Translations under genes and position numbers: made by a program
Shown here: positions 48,878-52,116 of the stretch, one piece after another
Layout: the number at the start of each line of letters is the position of its first letter
Position numbering within the stretch: the first letter of the stretch is position 1
Assembly (NCBI GenBank): GCA_903824675.1
Contig: CAIJXV010000070.1
Coordinates: forward strand, 1-52,116
Direction of reading: 5' to 3'
Length of the DNA: 52,116 nucleotides
From: an uncultured bacterium
Lineage (GTDB): Bacteria; Verrucomicrobiota; Kiritimatiellia; CAIKKV01; CAIJXV01
The notes under the pieces: generated by a model
The model's database searches: none
Told to the model about the DNA's origin: nothing
Seen by the model: the letters and a program-made list of their open reading frames with translations, nothing else

Positions 48878-51852
48878 TTCTCCACCTTCGCCGTGACATC
48901 CTCGATCGCCATCAGGATCAGCGAGGTCTGGTTGTCACCGTGGGTCAGGCGACGGGCGTTGAGCATCATTCTCCGCGGACCAATCTTCGGAAAGGTTTTC
49001 TCGACGGCGTAGTCCTGAAAAACGGCGTTATGCGGGAGGATATCCTCCAACAGCGACCGCAGTTTCGGGATATCCCATTGACCATCGCCGATTTCGTAGA
49101 TGCGGCGGTTCAACGTGTCTTTTACCTGCACTTTGAACATCTTGTAAAATGCCCGGTTGGCCGCCTCCACGATCAGGTTGTGGCCCAGAACCACCACCGG
49201 TTCATGAACGGTGTTGATGAGCGCATCGGCATAGTCACGGTCGGTCGTCGTCCGCTCCAATCCCATCTTGAGCAGGTCGATATCCACAAATGCGATGACG
49301 GCCCCGTCGATTTTATGGTCGGTGGTCTGGTAGGGTCGAATGCGCATCGACCACCAGTGGCCCTGCTGATCCTTGATCTCGATCTGCCGGGTCTGGAGCG
49401 AGTCGATGACATCGGCGACATGGTGGTCGAGGCCGGGGACCGACACCTTCAACTTCACGTCGCTAATCGCGCGGCCCACGTCGGCGGTGGTGAGATTCAA
49501 AGTCTTTTCGGCAATGGTCGTAAACCGGCGGATGCGCAGGTCTGGACCGACAATGACGATGGGGATATGCACGCTGGCCAGCAGGTTGTGGAGATCATTG
49601 TTGATGTGGCCCATTTCCGAATTGCGGTTCTCCAATTCGTCATTGAGCGTGGCCAATTCCTCGTTGGTGGACTGCATCTCTTCCTTGGCGGTCTCCAGTT
49701 CCTCGTTGGTGCTCTGCAATTCCTCATTTCTCGACATGATTTCTTCGTTGGCCGAACGCAGCTCCTCGTTGGATGCCTCCTGCTCCTCGGTGGTCGTCGC
49801 CAACGATTCCCGCAGGACCGATAGTTCCTCCTGCAATTGCCCCAGTTCGGATCTTTCGCCCGGCCGGGCAGCGCCCCGGGCCTTCTGGGCCGCCCGATTC
49901 CCACGGCCCAAGACCATCGCACGGCCAGTCACATCCGTAAAGGTGATCAAAAAGAACCGCGCCGGCGAAGGGGGGACCCGGAACGGCACCGCCTCCAGGA
50001 GGAGGGTCGTGATCCCCCCGTTCTGTTTGACGCGCACGCCTTCCCGCCGGACCGGCCCATCGTGGGTCAAGGCCAGGGCGGTCAAGGCGCGCAAATCCAC
50101 CGCCAGTCCCTCGCTGGCCATTTTTAAAAGGTTCAGACTTGCCGCACCGTGCGCGTGTTCCAGATACGGCCCCGTGTGGCCGCGGAATTGCAGCACCTCC
50201 AGATTTTGGTTCACCACCACGCCCGGCGGAGGGTAATGCGCCAGGGCCACTCGGTCGGCTTGTTTTTGAATTTCGGGAATGACCGGCGAGCCCGCCCCGC
50301 CGCCCGCTGGTGCCTCCGGTTTCAGCGCCGGAGGAAAAAGCCCGAAAGACAGCGCCGGCTGGCGTTGCACAGGTTTTTTTGAATAGATCTTGCCCTGCTT
50401 ATCCACCAGCGTGAATAGGGTTTCATGCGCGCCGGTGGTTTCCGCCGATCCCAGCAAAAGAAAGCCGTTTGTTTGAAGAGCATAGTGAAAGACGGGAAAC
50501 ACGTTGCCCTGCAGTTTCCGTCCAAGGTAAATCAAGACGTTCCGACAACTGATCAGGTCCAGGTTTGAAAAGGGCGGATCCACCACCAGGTTCTGCCGGG
50601 CAAACACACAGAGTTCGCGGATCGCCTTATTGATCTGGTAGCCGCCCTCCGTCTTGGTGAAGAAACGCCTCAGGCGATCCGGCGAAACGTCGGCAGCAAT
50701 GGCGGCGGGGTAGAATCCCGCCCGCGCCCGATCGAGTGCCGCGAGATTGATATCGGTACCGAAAATCTGAATTGGGAACGGCTCTTGCTGGTCGGCCAGA
50801 AACTCCAATAAAGCAATGGCAATGGAATACACTTCCTCCCCGCTCGAGCAGCCGGGCACCCAGATGCGCAGGGGAGTTTCCGGGGTACGCCCTTTCAGTA
50901 GACCGGGAAATACTTTTTTCTTCAACTGGGAGAAGACCTTCGCGTCACGAAAAAAGCACGTGACGTGGATCAAGATATCGCTGAACAACTCCTCGGTCTC
51001 CGCCGCATGCAGGCGCAAATACTCTGCATACCGCCGTACCGACTCGATGCTGCGCAACCCCATCCGCCGCTGAATTCGGCGGTCAATCGTGGCCCGTTTA
51101 TAGTGGGAGAAATCCACCCCACACCGCTGGCGTAGAAGGGCAATGATCTGCTCAAACGCCTGCTCCTCCGTGTGGGGCTTGTCGATACCCGATTTTTCGG
51201 AAGCAACCGCCATCAAAGGGTGCTTGGCTAATTTGACCAGTTTTTTCGCGATGGCCTCGGGCGGCAGAACGAAATCGATACAGCCGGCCGCAATAGCGCT
51301 ATTCGGCATGGAGGTGTATTTGGCCGACGTGTTGTCCTGTGCAAACGTCACCCCCCCCGCCGCCTTGACGGCCAATGCGCCCAGGGTACCGTCCGAACCA
51401 TTGCCGGAGAGGATGATCGCAACGCCCCGATCGGCGTGTTCGGCGGCCAATGATTCGAGAAAACGGTCCACCGGCATGTGGATATCGTGCGCGCCGGCCC
51501 TCGGCGACAACTTGATCCGGCGTTTCGCCAGGCGGATGGTTCGGTTCGGCGGGATCACGTAGACACAGTTGGATTCCACCGGCATGTCGTGTTTCGCCTC
51601 CGTAACCGGCAGGGGAGTGGCCCGTTGCAACAGTTCCGGCAAAGCACTACTGTGGATCGGGTCGAGATGCTGGATCACCACAACAGCCAGCCCAGGGTTG
51701 GGAGGCAACTGGCGCAGGAACGCCGTCACCGCTTCTAATCCGCCGGCGGACGCCCCGATGCCAACAATAGCGAAGGGAATTCGCGCTGTTGTCGTCTCGC
51801 TCGGGATCTTCGCAACGGATGCGGATAAGAGGGTCGCATGTTTTTTCTTCAT
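48874..51852 (-). CDS. CheB-CheR-PAS fusion protein
   Basis: A 992-residue fusion. The CheB methylesterase domain (about 25-215) has the triad Ser35 (GASAGG), His62 (IQHLDP) and Asp154 (SGNGSDG). The CheR methyltransferase domain (about 230-490) has KRATIDRRIQRRM and the SAM site CSSGEEVYSIA. A PAS-like middle part, a long coiled coil (about 660-760, many NEEL repeats) and two PAS domains (about 765-860 and 875-985) complete it. There is no kinase domain and no chemotaxis gene nearby, so it probably feeds the adjacent histidine kinase. Such fusions occur in other bacteria next to multi-PAS kinases. The ribosome-binding site GAGGAA lies before the ATG. Confidence 0.95.
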   Translation of the reverse strand: MKKKHATLLSASVAKIPSETTTARIPFAIVGIGASAGGLEAVTAFLRQLPPNPGLAVVVIQHLDPIHSSALPELLQRATPLPVTEAKHDMPVESNCVYVIPPNRTIRLAKRRIKLSPRAGAHDIHMPVDRFLESLAAEHADRGVAIILSGNGSDGTLGALAVKAAGGVTFAQDNTSAKYTSMPNSAIAAGCIDFVLPPEAIAKKLVKLAKHPLMAVASEKSGIDKPHTEEQAFEQIIALLRQRCGVDFSHYKRATIDRRIQRRMGLRSIESVRRYAEYLRLHAAETEELFSDILIHVTCFFRDAKVFSQLKKKVFPGLLKGRTPETPLRIWVPGCSSGEEVYSIAIALLEFLADQQEPFPIQIFGTDINLAALDRARAGFYPAAIAADVSPDRLRRFFTKTEGGYQINKAIRELCVFARQNLVVDPPFSNLDLISCRNVLIYLGRKLQGNVFPVFHYALQTNGFLLLGSAETTGAHETLFTLVDKQGKIYSKKPVQRQPALSFGLFPPALKPEAPAGGGAGSPVIPEIQKQADRVALAHYPPPGVVVNQNLEVLQFRGHTGPYLEHAHGAASLNLLKMASEGLAVDLRALTALALTHDGPVRREGVRVKQNGGITTLLLEAVPFRVPPSPARFFLITFTDVTGRAMVLGRGNRAAQKARGAARPGERSELGQLQEELSVLRESLATTTEEQEASNEELRSANEEIMSRNEELQSTNEELETAKEEMQSTNEELATLNDELENRNSEMGHINNDLHNLLASVHIPIVIVGPDLRIRRFTTIAEKTLNLTTADVGRAISDVKLKVSVPGLDHHVADVIDSLQTRQIEIKDQQGHWWSMRIRPYQTTDHKIDGAVIAFVDIDLLKMGLERTTTDRDYADALINTVHEPVVVLGHNLIVEAANRAFYKMFKVQVKDTLNRRIYEIGDGQWDIPKLRSLLEDILPHNAVFQDYAVEKTFPKIGPRRMMLNARRLTHGDNQTSLILMAIEDVTAKVEK

Positions 51853-51922
51853 TGTTCCTCGCTGGCTCGAAGTGTGGGCCGTGCCCCTGGTGCCCCCGGA
51901 GCAACGACCCTGTGTGCTCGGA

Positions 51923-51951
51923 TCTTATACCCCCGAACATTGACTGACAAG
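51923..51951 (-). promoter_or_regulatory. Promoter of the CheB-CheR/kinase/NarL operon
   Basis: On the minus strand TTGTCA (51951-51946) and TAAGAT (51928-51923) are spaced by 17 bases. An alternative -10 (TATAAG) gives a 15-base spacer. The leader to the ATG at 51852 is about 65 bases. Confidence 0.6.
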
Positions 51952-51981
51952 GTGATTGTCACCAAATATAACGCTGCGAAT

Positions 51982-52064
51982 TGCGCCACATTAAATGTTA
52001 CCGAAGGAAATCTGCCTATAGGGAGGGGGAATAGTCGGCTGCGCCAGAATCAATGTTACCGAAG
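51982..52064. repeat. Two near-identical 25-bp direct repeats at the right edge
   Basis: The units at 51982-52006 and 52040-52064 match at 22 of 25 positions and start TGCGCCA and end AATGTTACCGAAG. They are 58 bases apart. Repeated terminal motifs of this kind occur at the ends of some insertion sequences (IS21-like), but no transposase gene is in the window. The rest of 51853-52116 holds a promoter and no gene. Confidence 0.7.
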
Positions 52065-52116
52065 ATTTGGCATGTCATATCCATGATGCCGATAAGATTG
52101 CTTAGAATAGAGCCTA

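Overview
The window is a gene-dense stretch (moderately high GC) of what looks like an anaerobic or fermentative Gram-negative bacterium, most likely from the PVC superphylum (Kiritimatiellota/Verrucomicrobiota/Lentisphaerota-like). That placement is an inference. It rests on lipid A genes (lpxI, lpxB), a complete NAD-linked [FeFe]-hydrogenase system with a Rex regulator, and a very large MoxR/DUF58/VWA/DUF4159 cluster of the type common in that group. No rRNA, tRNA, CRISPR array or transposase gene was seen.

Layout. (1) 0.2-5.2 kb, + strand: a sugar isomerase/epimerase-like TIM barrel and a Gfo/Idh/MocA oxidoreductase, a terminator, then lpxI - Gfo/Idh/MocA - lpxB with overlapping genes. (2) 5.2-17.7 kb, - strand, read from right to left: rex; a membrane histidine kinase overlapping hydB; hydA, hydC; two single-domain response regulators; a strong terminator; then a maturation operon of a TM1266-family regulator, an aspartase, hydF and hydG. 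hydE is not in the window. Good sigma70-type promoters lie directly in front of rex and of the kinase-hydBAC operon, and each carries a Rex-like palindrome. (3) 17.8-19.5 kb, + strand: a Ser/Thr kinase and a flavodoxin, divergent from rex. (4) 19.6-38.5 kb, - strand: an eleven-gene run encoding exported proteins, a DUF4159 protein, DUF58, two membrane VWA proteins, a jelly-roll-type exported protein, a 1196-residue membrane protein, a PA14/repeat protein, a small membrane protein and a FHA-MoxR ATPase fusion, followed by a SagB-like dehydrogenase. (5) 38.7-41.9 kb: a mechanosensitive channel fused to an FHA domain, next to a transmembrane Ser/Thr kinase. (6) 42-52 kb: a signalling island with a broken REC-PAS gene, a stand-alone glycogen-binding (CBM48-like) protein, an extended HPr-like protein, a REC protein, a NarL-type regulator, a PAS/GAF histidine kinase split by a one-base homopolymer frameshift, and a CheB-CheR-PAS fusion.

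How the parts fit. The hydrogenase block is a self-contained redox module. HydABC would oxidise NADH and reduced ferredoxin to H2, Rex would sense NADH/NAD+ and control itself and the hydrogenase operon, and a Cache-type kinase with two receivers is co-transcribed with the enzyme. The MoxR/VWA block looks like one cell-envelope machine driven from one promoter at about 38.5 kb. Two Ser/Thr kinases and two FHA proteins (one on the MoxR ATPase, one on the channel) suggest phosphothreonine signalling that links the middle blocks. The last 10 kb appears to be a two-component cluster in which a 64-bp leader is duplicated in front of the HPr-like and REC genes.

Functions were assigned by reading motifs, not by database search. 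Two genes in the last block carry single-base frameshifts that could be real or consensus errors.
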